From NCBI RefSeq assembly GCF_014192575.1, contig NZ_JACHYC010000007.1, positions 124,001 to 188,000 of the forward strand: a stretch of DNA of 64,000 nt. Direction: 5' to 3'. The translations under genes were made by a program, and so were the position numbers. Origin of the DNA: Variovorax sp. Sphag1AA. GTDB lineage: Bacteria; Pseudomonadota; Gammaproteobacteria; Burkholderiales; Burkholderiaceae_C. The notes beneath the pieces are model-generated. The model saw only the letters and a program-made list of their open reading frames with translations, did no database searches and was not told where the DNA came from. Shown here in pieces: positions 1 to 8,695 of the stretch (its first letter is position 1; every line of letters begins with the position of its first letter).

Positions 1-2
1 GC

Positions 3-848
3 GAAGCACTGGTGAACCACGAGGGCGTGGCCAAGATCTGCTTCACCGGCAGCGACAGCGCAGGCCGCGCGATCGCGTCGCAGGCAGGCGCGCGGCTTGC
101 GAGCTGCACGCTCGAACTCGGTGGCAAGAGCCCGAACATCGTGTTCGGCGATGCGCTGGTCGACAACGCGGTGGTCGGCCTGCTGTCGGGCATCTTTGCC
201 GCTGCAGGGCAGACTTGCATTGCCGGCTCGCGTGCCTACGTGCACGAGAGCATCTATGACGAAGTGGTGGACCGGCTCGTGCAGCGCGCCAAGGGCATCC
301 GGCTCGGCGATCCACTGGCGCCGGATACGCAGATGGGACCGGCCGCCACCGCGATGCAGTTGCGCAAGAACGAGAGCATGGTGGCGAAGGCAGTCGATGC
401 GGGCGCGCAAATCCTGCACGGTGGTCGCCGCGCCAGCGTGCCGGGGCTGGAGCAGGGCTTCTTCTTCGAGCCGACCATCCTTCATCGGCTGGCCGCGGAC
501 AACCCGATCATGCAGGAGGAGGTCTTCGGACCGGTGCTCGCGGTGACGCCGTTCCGCGACGACGACGAGGTCGTTGCGTTGGCCAACGGCACCAAGTTCG
601 GCCTTGCTGCCGGCGTGTGGACGCGCGAGCTGCGCCGCGCCCATTCGATGGCGCGGCGCCTGCAAGCCGGCACCGTGTGGATCAACACCTATCGCGCGAT
701 GGCCTTCAACTCGCCCTTCGGCGGCTACAAGGACAGCGGGATCGGCCGCGTCAACGGCATGGAGTCGGTGGACCAGTTCCTGCAGACGAAGAGCGTCTGG
801 TGCGAGACCAGCGACGAGATCCAGGATCCGTTCGTGCTGAAGGTCTGA
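3..848 (+). CDS. NAD(P)-dependent aldehyde dehydrogenase, N-terminus outside window
   Basis: This is the C-terminal part of an ALDH-superfamily enzyme, which oxidises an aldehyde to its acid with NAD(P)+. The frame is open to the window edge, so about 200 N-terminal residues are missing. Visible family signatures are the general-base glutamate in LELGGKSPNIVF, the catalytic cysteine in GQTCIAGSR, the cofactor-binding EEVFGPVL and the terminal block FGGYKDSGIGR. The next gene starts 4 bases after the stop, so it is the first visible member of a nine-gene operon. Next to a benzoylformate-decarboxylase-like enzyme, a role oxidising the aldehyde made by decarboxylation is plausible, but the substrate is inferred only. 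Confidence 0.93.
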   Translation, partial: EALVNHEGVAKICFTGSDSAGRAIASQAGARLASCTLELGGKSPNIVFGDALVDNAVVGLLSGIFAAAGQTCIAGSRAYVHESIYDEVVDRLVQRAKGIRLGDPLAPDTQMGPAATAMQLRKNESMVAKAVDAGAQILHGGRRASVPGLEQGFFFEPTILHRLAADNPIMQEEVFGPVLAVTPFRDDDEVVALANGTKFGLAAGVWTRELRRAHSMARRLQAGTVWINTYRAMAFNSPFGGYKDSGIGRVNGMESVDQFLQTKSVWCETSDEIQDPFVLKV

Positions 849-852
849 GGGC

Positions 853-2475
853 ATGGAACGTATGGAACAGCTCACTGTGGCCGAGGTGATCGCGCAGGCC
901 TGCGCGGCACAAGGCGTGAAGCGCGCCTTCGGCGTTCCTGGTGGCGGCAGCTCGCTCGATCTGATCGAAGCGTTTGCGGGCGTCGGCATTGAATTCCAGC
1001 TTTGCCGCACCGAAACCGGCGCCGCGCTGATGGCTGCTGCGGACGCCGAGATCCGCAACGGCTTTGGCGTGGCGATCGCAACGCAGGGGCCGGGCGCGGC
1101 GAGTGCAATGAACGGGCTCGCACACGCATCGCTCGATCGTGCACCGGTGCTCTTCATCAGCGACGGCTGGACACCGGCGCAGCTGGCCGGCGATACGCAT
1201 CAGGTGTTCGACCAGCACGCGATGTCTTCACCGGTGGTGAAGGCCGCGTCCCGCCTCGAGTCGGATGACCCGGCGGGTGAACTCGATGCGGTGATCGGCA
1301 GCATGCTCGCGCCGCCGTGGGGCCCGTCGCACATCGTGCTCACTGGAGAGAACGCAAAGCGGCGGGTGAGCGCTTCGGCTCTCTCTCGCAGTGTGCAGGG
1401 CGCTGCGCCACCGGCAATGCAGATCCATGGCGACGCCGCGGGGCTGCTTGCATCGGCCGCACGACCCGTGCTGCTGGTGGGGCTGGAAGCACGCGACAAC
1501 GGTGCTGCCGCGCACATCGCCGAGATCGCGACGCGCCTGCGCTGCCCAGTCCTCACTACCTACAAGGCCAAGGGCATCGTCAGCGACGATTCGGAGTGGC
1601 TCGTCGGTCACGTGACCGGCGGCGCGGCCGAATCGCCGTGCATCGAGTCCGCCGACCTCATCGTGCTCTGCGGGTTCGATCCGGTGGAACTCATCGGCAA
1701 GCCCTGGCCCTACCGCGCACTGGTTGTCGATGTCGCGCTTTACGCGCATCCGGTGCACTGCCTGAAGCCGGCCGCGGGCATCTATGGCCCCCTGGCCGCG
1801 GGTCTGGAGTCGCTGCTTCCGGCATGCCGGGCTTCGGACTGGCGCGAGGACGAGATCGCGGACCTGCGCTCGGCAATGTACGAGCGGCTGTCGTACGAAG
1901 GCGAGGGGCCGGGCCTGTCGCCGCAACGCGTGGTCGAGAAGGCCATGCAGGCCGCCGCACCGCAGCGCCCTGCCATCACCGTCGATGCCGGTGCGCACAT
2001 GTTCTCGGCGATGGCCTTCTGGCAGGCCAAGGCCCAAGGCACCGCGCTCATCTCAAACGGCCTCGCAACGATGGCGTTCGCGCTGCCGGCCGGCATCGCG
2101 AGTGCTCTGCATGCGCCTGAAGTGCCGACGATCGTCTTCACCGGCGACGGCGGTCTGATGATGTGCGCGGGCGAACTCGCCACCGCCGCGCAAAGCGGCG
2201 CGCGCGTGTGCATCGTGGTGTTCAACGACGGCGCCTTGTCCCTCATCGCACTGAAGCAGCGCAACCGCGGCATGGCGCACGCGGGCGTCGACTGGCCGCA
2301 CGCCGATTTCGCGGCGGTTGCGCGCGGCTTTGGTCTGCGCGCCTTCACAGCCCGAACCGAAGCCGAGTACGAGAGCGCATTGCAGGACGCACTCGCCGGC
2401 AACGGCCCCAGCCTCATCGACGTGCACGTCGATCCCAGCGGCTATCGAGCGCAGGCCAAGGCGCTGCGCGGCTGA
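853..2475 (+). CDS. Thiamine-diphosphate-dependent enzyme (acetolactate synthase / benzoylformate decarboxylase superfamily)
   Basis: A 540-residue ThDP enzyme with the usual three domains. The N-terminal pyrimidine-binding domain carries the catalytic glutamate in CRTETGAALMA. A central domain follows, and the C-terminal diphosphate-binding domain carries the GDG...N motif in FTGDGGLMMC and FNDG. Family members decarboxylate or carboligate 2-oxo acids. The neighbours (2-hydroxy-acid dehydrogenase and aldehyde dehydrogenase) mirror the mandelate pathway order of hydroxy acid to 2-oxo acid to aldehyde to acid, so decarboxylation of a 2-oxo acid is my preferred reading. An acetolactate-synthase-like or oxalyl-CoA-decarboxylase-like role cannot be excluded. 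A second in-frame ATG lies 9 bases downstream. Confidence 0.9.
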   Translation: MERMEQLTVAEVIAQACAAQGVKRAFGVPGGGSSLDLIEAFAGVGIEFQLCRTETGAALMAAADAEIRNGFGVAIATQGPGAASAMNGLAHASLDRAPVLFISDGWTPAQLAGDTHQVFDQHAMSSPVVKAASRLESDDPAGELDAVIGSMLAPPWGPSHIVLTGENAKRRVSASALSRSVQGAAPPAMQIHGDAAGLLASAARPVLLVGLEARDNGAAAHIAEIATRLRCPVLTTYKAKGIVSDDSEWLVGHVTGGAAESPCIESADLIVLCGFDPVELIGKPWPYRALVVDVALYAHPVHCLKPAAGIYGPLAAGLESLLPACRASDWREDEIADLRSAMYERLSYEGEGPGLSPQRVVEKAMQAAAPQRPAITVDAGAHMFSAMAFWQAKAQGTALISNGLATMAFALPAGIASALHAPEVPTIVFTGDGGLMMCAGELATAAQSGARVCIVVFNDGALSLIALKQRNRGMAHAGVDWPHADFAAVARGFGLRAFTARTEAEYESALQDALAGNGPSLIDVHVDPSGYRAQAKALRG

Positions 2476-2511
2476 CACGCCTTCATTCAAGACAACCACA
2501 AGGAGATAGAG

Positions 2512-3486
2512 ATGATCAGATGTATTCGCGGCGTCCTCGCCGCAGCATTGGGGCTCACGTTGCTGACGGCCAGCGCGCAGACCGCGCAACCGAACTGGCC
2601 GACGAAGTCCGTGCGCTGGATCGTGCCCTTCGCGGCAGGCGGCACCGCCGACGCCACGGCGCGGCACATTGCGCAGAAGCTCACCGAGAAGTGGGGCCAG
2701 CAGGTGGTGGTCGACAACAAGCCGGGCGCGAACACCATCATCGCGGCCGTCGATGCTGCGCGCGCTGCGCCGGACGGCTACACGCTGTTCCAGCCGATCA
2801 ACTCGACGCTGACCGTCAACCAGTTCGCGGTGACGAAACTGCCGTACGACGCGCTCAAGGACTTCACGCCGATCGGGATGATCGCGTCGGTGCCGCTGAT
2901 CTTCGTGGCCAACGACACGCTGCCGGCCAAGTCGATGAACGATCTGGTCGCGCTTGCGAAGAAGTCGCCCGACACCGTGACGATGGGCGGTGGCGTGGTC
3001 GGGGTGCAGCTCGCCGCCGAGCGCTTCATGCGGGACGCGGGCGTGAACGTCCGCTATGTGGCCTACAAGAGCGGCGCGGATGTGACCAAGGGGCTGCTCT
3101 CCAGCGAGATCCAGTCGGGCCTCGATGGCGTGCCGGCCTATCCGCCGTTCCTCAAGTCGGGCAAGCTGCGTGCGCTTGCCACCAACAGCCCGAAGCGCAT
3201 CGCGTCGCTGCCCGATGTGCCGACGCTGAACGAGTTGGGCTTCAAGAATTCCGAAGCGCCGATGTGGCATGCGCTCATGGCGCTCGCCGGATTGCCGGCC
3301 CCCATCCAGAAGAAGATCGCGCAGGACCTGCAGGCGGTGCTCGAGCAGCCCGATCTGCGCGAGAAGATGTCGGCGCTCGGCCTCGAAGCCTCGTGGCTGC
3401 CGGCCGATGAGCTCGTGAAGCTCATCAAGACCGAGTCGGCCAACATGGGCCCGCTCGTCAAGGACCTCGGCATCCGGATGGAGTGA
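2512..3486 (+). CDS. Bug/TctC-family periplasmic substrate-binding protein
   Basis: A 324-residue secreted solute-binding protein of the tripartite tricarboxylate transporter (Bug) family. It has a cleavable signal peptide (hydrophobic run to about residue 23, ending TASAQ), then the family opening WPTKSVRWIVPFAAGGTAD, the VVDNKPGAN segment and the YVAYKSG segment. A strong AAGGAG ribosome site precedes the ATG. No TctA/TctB membrane subunits are nearby, which is common for the expanded Bug families of Comamonadaceae and Bordetella. Placed inside a catabolic operon, it probably captures the pathway substrate, likely a carboxylate or aromatic acid. Confidence 0.93.
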   Translation: MIRCIRGVLAAALGLTLLTASAQTAQPNWPTKSVRWIVPFAAGGTADATARHIAQKLTEKWGQQVVVDNKPGANTIIAAVDAARAAPDGYTLFQPINSTLTVNQFAVTKLPYDALKDFTPIGMIASVPLIFVANDTLPAKSMNDLVALAKKSPDTVTMGGGVVGVQLAAERFMRDAGVNVRYVAYKSGADVTKGLLSSEIQSGLDGVPAYPPFLKSGKLRALATNSPKRIASLPDVPTLNELGFKNSEAPMWHALMALAGLPAPIQKKIAQDLQAVLEQPDLREKMSALGLEASWLPADELVKLIKTESANMGPLVKDLGIRME

Positions 3487-4418
3487 GCGACATGTACGCA
3501 GCACCGCCGAGAAAGAAATTCGAAGTCTTCGCTTCCGTTCCTGATCGATTCCACGTCAAGGCCAAGAACTCGACGTGGGTCAGCGTCCAGTTGCACGGCG
3601 CCGAAACGCCCGCCTTCCTCGAAGGACCGTCCTTCGACGCGCAAGGGAACCTGTGGGTGGTCGACATTCCCTGGGGCCGCCTGTTCAGGATCGATCCGCA
3701 CGGCCGCATGAGCTGCGAGCTGGAATACGACGGCGAACCGAACGGCCTGGTCTTCCATCCCGATGGCCGCGCCTTCATCGCCGACAACAAGATCGGGCTG
3801 ATGGTGTTCGATCCGCAAAGCGGCAAGGTCGAGCCGTACCTCGATCGCGCACTGGTGCAGCGGTTCAAGGGGCTCAACGACCTGACCTTCGCATCGAACG
3901 GTGACCTGTACTTCACCGACCAGGGCCAGACCGGGCTGCACGATCCCACGGGCCGTGTCTATCGACTCACAGCCGATGGACGACTGGATTGCCTGCTCTC
4001 GAATGTGCCGAGCCCGAACGGGCTGGTGCTCAATCTGCACGAGGACGTGCTGTTCGTCGCCGTCACGCGCGCCAATGCAATCTGGCGCGTGCCGCTGGTC
4101 AAGCAGCACGGGCTGGTGACGAAGGTCGGCACGCACATCCAGCTCTCGGGCGGCGGCGGGCCGGACGGGCTTGCGCTCGATGAAAGCGGCGGCATCGCGA
4201 TCTGTCACGTCGGACTCGGTGCGGTGTGGGTCTTCGACGATGTCGGCCAGCCAACGCTGCGGCTCGATTCGCCGGTGGGTCGCATGACGACGAACTGCGC
4301 GTATGGCGGACCCGGGCGCAAGCAACTCTTCGTGACGGCAGGCACGCACGTGCTCGTGGCCGATGTGGATGTCGCGGGCGCACCGACGCAGGCACAGCGC
4401 GAGAGGGCGAACGCATGA
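3483..4418 (+). CDS. SMP-30/gluconolactonase-like beta-propeller hydrolase
   Basis: A 311-residue protein of the SMP-30/gluconolaconase/LRE family, six-bladed propellers that hydrolyse lactones with one divalent metal. Expected metal ligands are visible: the glutamate in LEGPSFD, the asparagine in LNDLTFA and the aspartate in GPDGLALDE. Blade repeats of the form DxxGxLWVxD recur. The GTG start overlaps the stop of the Bug gene by four bases; an ATG nine bases downstream is an alternative. The stop overlaps the next gene as ATGA, so translation is probably coupled. It may open a lactone intermediate of the pathway. Confidence 0.88.
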   Translation: MSDMYAAPPRKKFEVFASVPDRFHVKAKNSTWVSVQLHGAETPAFLEGPSFDAQGNLWVVDIPWGRLFRIDPHGRMSCELEYDGEPNGLVFHPDGRAFIADNKIGLMVFDPQSGKVEPYLDRALVQRFKGLNDLTFASNGDLYFTDQGQTGLHDPTGRVYRLTADGRLDCLLSNVPSPNGLVLNLHEDVLFVAVTRANAIWRVPLVKQHGLVTKVGTHIQLSGGGGPDGLALDESGGIAICHVGLGAVWVFDDVGQPTLRLDSPVGRMTTNCAYGGPGRKQLFVTAGTHVLVADVDVAGAPTQAQRERANA

Positions 4419-5626
4419 CCGTCAGAGTGGAGAAGTGCCTCAGCATCCGCGATCTCCAGCAGCAGGCTCGGCGCTACCTGCCGCGCGTCATCTATGACTA
4501 CCTGGAAGGCGGTGCGGACGATGAAGCGTGCCTTTCGAGAAACGAAGACCGCATCCGTGCCCACACGCTGCGCCCGCGCTACCTGGTCGACATCGGAACG
4601 CGCTCGCAGGAAGTGGCCGTGTTCGGCCGCACCTATGCATCGCCGTTCGGCATCGGACCGATGGGCATGCTGGGCATGGTGCGTCACGGCGGCGACCTGA
4701 TGCTGGCGGAAGTCGCGCATCGCAACGGCCTGCCCTTCGTTCTCTCGGGCGCTAGCAATGCATCGACCGAAGCGGTGGCGGCGAAGGCACCCGGCAGTTG
4801 GCTCAACTACTACCCGTGCAAGAGCGACGAGATCGAGCGCGACCTGCTGAAGCGCGCGGCCGATTCGGGGATCGAGACGCTCGTGGTCACCGTCGACGTG
4901 CCGCTGCATGCCAAGCGCGAGCGCAACATGCGAAGCGGCTGGGTGCGGCCGTACAAGCCGACGCCCGCGGTAATCGCCGAATCGCTGCGTCATCCGGCCT
5001 GGGTGGCGAGCTATCTGCGCCACGGCCTGCCGGTGATGGAGAACATCCGGCCCTATGCGCCACGCGGCACGAGCGCGCGCGACCTGACGAGCTTCTACGC
5101 ATCGCAGGTGCCCACGCGGCACCAGTGGGGCCTGGTCGGTCGACTGCGCGAACAGTGGAAGGGCAACCTGGTGCTCAAGGGCATCCTGGCCCCGGAGGAC
5201 GCCGAAGCCGCAGCCGCCGCTGGCGTGGACGGCGTCATCGTCTCCAACCACGGCGGGCGCCAGCTCGACCGCAGCGTTGCGGCCATCGATGCCTTGCCCG
5301 AAGTCGTCGCCGCGGTGGGTCATCGGATGGTGGTCATGTTCGACAGTGGCATCCGGCGCGGATCGGACATCGCGGTTGCGTTGAGCCTCGGCGCGAGGCT
5401 CTGTTTCGTGGGGCGCGCTGCGGCCTATGGCCTTGCTGGCTACGGTTTGGCTGGTGCTCAGCGCGCGATCGAGATCCTGCGCGGCGAGCTGGACCTCACG
5501 CTGGGGCAGATCGGCTGTCCGCGTGCGGCGGAGCTCGGCCCGAACTGCCTGTGGGAGCGCCGCGCGTCTGACGCCGTTCCGGTCCGCGTGCCTGCACGCC
5601 GAAGCGCCGCAGAGCTGGTGTCATGA
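4415..5626 (+). CDS. FMN-dependent alpha-hydroxy-acid dehydrogenase (LldD / mandelate dehydrogenase family)
   Basis: A 403-residue FMN 2-hydroxy-acid oxidase/dehydrogenase. It opens with RRYLPRVIYDYLEGGADDE, typical of the family, and carries the flavin/active-site block GVDGVIVSNHGGRQLDRS with the catalytic histidine, followed by MFDSGIRRGSDIAVALSLGA and FVGRAAAYG. The family oxidises lactate, glycolate or mandelate to 2-oxo acids, usually passing electrons to quinone or O2. The start ATG overlaps the lactonase stop, and the stop overlaps the CoA-transferase start as ATGA. Beside the ThDP enzyme and ALDH it fits a mandelate-like sequence of reactions. Which hydroxy acid is used cannot be told from sequence. 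Confidence 0.93.
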   Translation: MTVRVEKCLSIRDLQQQARRYLPRVIYDYLEGGADDEACLSRNEDRIRAHTLRPRYLVDIGTRSQEVAVFGRTYASPFGIGPMGMLGMVRHGGDLMLAEVAHRNGLPFVLSGASNASTEAVAAKAPGSWLNYYPCKSDEIERDLLKRAADSGIETLVVTVDVPLHAKRERNMRSGWVRPYKPTPAVIAESLRHPAWVASYLRHGLPVMENIRPYAPRGTSARDLTSFYASQVPTRHQWGLVGRLREQWKGNLVLKGILAPEDAEAAAAAGVDGVIVSNHGGRQLDRSVAAIDALPEVVAAVGHRMVVMFDSGIRRGSDIAVALSLGARLCFVGRAAAYGLAGYGLAGAQRAIEILRGELDLTLGQIGCPRAAELGPNCLWERRASDAVPVRVPARRSAAELVS

Positions 5627-6909
5627 GGGCGATCGACAGAGCGCGCGTGACCTCGCTCGACGAACTTGATCTCGGTGCGTACATCCGTCCCGGCGACGGC
5701 ATCCTGTTCGGCCAAGGCACGGGCGAACCGCTGAGCCTCACGGAGCGGCTCGTGCAGCAGCGCGCGAGCTATAGCGGCGCTGGGGTCTTCTTCTGCACCA
5801 CCGTGTTTTCCAACACGTTCGAAGCAGCGCATGCGGATCATCTGCGGTTCAGTGGCATCGGCGGCATCGGCACGCTCCGCAAGCTGGTGGCGGCCGGAAA
5901 GCTCGACCCCATGCCGTGTCACTTCTCGTCGATCGGTCCGATGCTCGAAAGCGGCGACATCCGCTCGGATGTGGTGATGCTGCAGGTCAGCCCGCCCAAT
6001 GAGCGCGGCGAGCACAGCTTCGGACTTGTGAACGACCACCTCCGCACTGCGATGCGCAAGGCACGCGTCGTGATCGCGGAGGTGAACAGCCAGGTGCCGT
6101 GGACGCCGTGCGACGAGCCGTTGCGCGCTTCAGAGATCACGATCGCGGTCCATACCGATCGCGCGCCGCTGGAACTTCCTCCGGCGCGATTCGGCGATGT
6201 CGAGCGCCGCATTGCCGCGCATCTGGCGGATGCGATTCCTGATCGCGCGACGCTCCAGATTGGCATCGGCGCGATTCCGGAGGCGATCGTCGCGATGCTC
6301 GCGGACCGGCGCGACCTCGGCGTGCACTCCGGGATGATCGGCGACTCGGTGGTCGATCTCATGCAGGCGGGTGCGATCAGCAACGCACACAAGGGTATCG
6401 ACGCAGGCGTGACTGTCACCGGCATGCTCTTCGGCACGCAGCGTCTCTATCGGTTTGCCGATCGCAATTCGCAGATCCGCCTGTGCCATGCAAGCCACAC
6501 GCATGACCCTGCGACGCTCGCGCGCGTGCGTCGACTGGTGTCCGTCAATTCCGCGCTGGAAGTGGATCTGACGGGACAAGTCAACGCCGAAGCCATCGGC
6601 CGTGATCACATCGGCGCTGTCGCTGGTCAGGTCGACTTCGTCCGCGCGGCGTCGCAGTCGCCGGATGGCGTGTCGATCATCGCGTTGCCTTCCACGGGCA
6701 AAGGTGGCGCATCGAAGGTGGTGAGCCGCCTTTCGGGACCGGTGACGACTGCCCGCAGCGATGTCGACGTGATCGCCACCGAGCACGGGATGGCAAGGCT
6801 TCGAGGCCTGTCGATACGGCAGCGCGTGAAGGCGATGGTGTCCATCGCCGCGCCGGAGCATCGCGACGCATTGATGCGAGAGGCGCGCGAACTGTTCGGT
6901 CCGTTCTAA
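5623..6909 (+). CDS. Acetyl-CoA hydrolase/CoA-transferase family protein
   Basis: A 428-residue family I CoA-transferase of the acetyl-CoA hydrolase / 4-hydroxybutyrate CoA-transferase type. The catalytic glutamate lies in SVNSALEVDLTGQVN, the oxyanion-forming glycine loop is LQIGIGAIPEAI, and the C-terminal domain has the conserved TEHGMARLRGLS block. Such enzymes move CoA between acyl-CoA and an acid, or hydrolyse acyl-CoA. It is translationally coupled to the hydroxy-acid dehydrogenase (ATGA). In this operon it may activate the acid product for beta-oxidation or aldol cleavage. The acyl specificity is unknown. Confidence 0.92.
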   Translation: MRAIDRARVTSLDELDLGAYIRPGDGILFGQGTGEPLSLTERLVQQRASYSGAGVFFCTTVFSNTFEAAHADHLRFSGIGGIGTLRKLVAAGKLDPMPCHFSSIGPMLESGDIRSDVVMLQVSPPNERGEHSFGLVNDHLRTAMRKARVVIAEVNSQVPWTPCDEPLRASEITIAVHTDRAPLELPPARFGDVERRIAAHLADAIPDRATLQIGIGAIPEAIVAMLADRRDLGVHSGMIGDSVVDLMQAGAISNAHKGIDAGVTVTGMLFGTQRLYRFADRNSQIRLCHASHTHDPATLARVRRLVSVNSALEVDLTGQVNAEAIGRDHIGAVAGQVDFVRAASQSPDGVSIIALPSTGKGGASKVVSRLSGPVTTARSDVDVIATEHGMARLRGLSIRQRVKAMVSIAAPEHRDALMREARELFGPF

Positions 6910-6928
6910 GACTACTGAAGAGGCAGAC

Positions 6929-7927
6929 ATGCAAACAGGAGACAAGTTTTCGCGGCGTCAACTCATGCGAACGGGCCTTGCGGCCGCGATCGCAGCGCCG
7001 CTGCCGCAGATCGTCAGCGCGCAGGACGCGAGGCCGACGCGGCCGGTCACGCTGGTCTGCCCCTATCCGGCAGGCGGGCTGGGCGATTCCACCGCACGCA
7101 CGTTGGCGAAGGGCCTGGGCGAACTCTGGAAGGTACCCGTGGTGGTCGACAACAAGAGCGGAGCCACCGGCATGATCGGCGCCGCCACCGTGGCAAAAGG
7201 GCCGGGCGACGGCACGCTGCTGCTGTGCATGCTGCCGGAGGCACTTTCGGTCGCCAAGGCGCTGAACGCTCCGCTCGGCTTCGAAGTGATCACCGATCTG
7301 CAGCCCGTGGCGCTTTCGGTGGTCAGCGGCTGCGTGCTCGGCGTCAATGCCAAAGGCCGCTTCCGGAGCTACCAGGATCTGGTCGACCATGCGCGCGCCA
7401 ACCCCGGCAGCCTCAATTTCGGTGTGCAAGGAACGGGCAGTGCGTTCCACCTGGCGGCCGAACGCTGGGCACTGGCCGAGAACATCCGGATCACCACCGT
7501 GCCGTACAAGGGCGGCGCGCCGGCGCTCACCGATCTGCTTGGGGGACAGCTCGATGCCATGTTCCTCGCGACCTCGCTGGGCCTGCCGTACTTCCAGAGC
7601 AAGCAGCTGCGGCCCGTCGCCATCGCGAGCCGGGAACGCATCGAAGACTTGCGCGACGTCCGCACATTGATCGAACTCGGTCTGCCGGACTTCGAAGTGC
7701 CGATCACGCTGGGCGTATTCGCTCCGGGCGCGACGCCGCAGCCGCGCGTGCAAGCCCTCAACAAGGACATGCGCCAGGTCATGCATGAGACGGAGGCGCG
7801 TACCTGGATGCAGAAGAACCTCGTCAGCACCACCGAGTTGAGTGACGTGGCATTCCGGGAGCGCATGGTGCGAGAGATCGCCGTGTTCACCGAAGTGGCT
7901 GCACGTTCGAACATCAAGCTCAGTTGA
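6929..7927 (+). CDS. Bug/TctC-family binding protein with Tat-like signal
   Basis: The second tripartite-transporter binding protein of the operon, 332 residues. Unlike the first, it begins with a twin-arginine-like signal (SRRQLMRTGLAAAIAAPLP, cleaved near IVSAQ), so it may be exported folded. Family features are RPVTLVCPYPAGGLGD, VVVDNKSGATG and TVPYKGGAPALTDLLGGQ. Two different receptors in one operon suggest two related ligands or a sensing role for one of them, as Bug proteins can also act in signalling. No membrane TctAB partners are in the window. Confidence 0.92.
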   Translation: MQTGDKFSRRQLMRTGLAAAIAAPLPQIVSAQDARPTRPVTLVCPYPAGGLGDSTARTLAKGLGELWKVPVVVDNKSGATGMIGAATVAKGPGDGTLLLCMLPEALSVAKALNAPLGFEVITDLQPVALSVVSGCVLGVNAKGRFRSYQDLVDHARANPGSLNFGVQGTGSAFHLAAERWALAENIRITTVPYKGGAPALTDLLGGQLDAMFLATSLGLPYFQSKQLRPVAIASRERIEDLRDVRTLIELGLPDFEVPITLGVFAPGATPQPRVQALNKDMRQVMHETEARTWMQKNLVSTTELSDVAFRERMVREIAVFTEVAARSNIKLS

Positions 7928-7954
7928 TCCCGCAGCACGACCCCGCCCCAGCGA

Positions 7955-8644
7955 ATGACAACTCAAGACTTCAAGAACCGCCTGGCCGCAGGATTGCCGG
8001 TGTTTGCCGTGAATCCTGGTGGCCGCAACGCGGACACCATCGCATCCCTGGCCCGCTACGGCGTGCATGCAGCATTCATCGATTGCGAACGCTCGGGCAT
8101 CGGACTCGACGCCGCGGCTGAACTGCTGTTCGCCGCCCGTGCGGCAGGGCTGCCGTCGATCGTGCGCACGCACTCGGCTGACCCGGCAGAAATGGTCCGC
8201 TTCCTGGACCGCGGCGCCGATGGCCTCGTCGTGCCGCACTGCGACTCAGTGGCCGATGCGACCGCGGCCGTGGACCTGATTCGCTTTGCCTGCGGCAAGA
8301 ACGCGGATCAGAAGGTGCTGATCGTGCAGATCGAGACGAAGAACGCCGTGGAAAACCTCGAGGCGATTACAGGGGTGCCGGGCATCGATGCCTTCCTGAT
8401 CGGGCCCAACGACCTCGCATGGGACGTGTGCGGCGAGCGCGGCGCGAAGAATGCGCAGATGACGAAGATCGTCGACGACGTCTGCCGGCGGCTCCGGGCC
8501 ATGGGCAAGCGCTACGGCATGCCAGGGCCGATGGCAGAACTGCCGCAGTTCCGCGACCGCGGCTGCACGCTCGTGTACTACGCCATGGACTGGCTCATCG
8601 AGGCCGGCATGCGCGAGCTGCGAGGTGCGTTCGATCCTGCCTGA
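7955..8644 (+). CDS. HpcH/HpaI-family aldolase
   Basis: A 229-residue class II aldolase-type TIM barrel of the HpcH/HpaI/citrate-lyase family. Family blocks are AAFIDCERSGIGLDA (usually IDxEH), the arginine in PSIVRTH, GADGLVVPHCDS, the metal-binding glutamate in VQIETKNAVENL and FLIGPNDLAWD. These enzymes cleave hydroxy-oxo acids, releasing pyruvate or a related 2-oxo acid plus an aldehyde. It starts 27 bases after the Bug gene. The replacement of the usual EH by ER in the first block makes a non-standard substrate likely. Confidence 0.88.
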   Translation: MTTQDFKNRLAAGLPVFAVNPGGRNADTIASLARYGVHAAFIDCERSGIGLDAAAELLFAARAAGLPSIVRTHSADPAEMVRFLDRGADGLVVPHCDSVADATAAVDLIRFACGKNADQKVLIVQIETKNAVENLEAITGVPGIDAFLIGPNDLAWDVCGERGAKNAQMTKIVDDVCRRLRAMGKRYGMPGPMAELPQFRDRGCTLVYYAMDWLIEAGMRELRGAFDPA

Positions 8645-8695
8645 CGTTCATGAGGTGAGGGGGGCTCCATCAGGCGAACCTGTATCGTTGCGCCG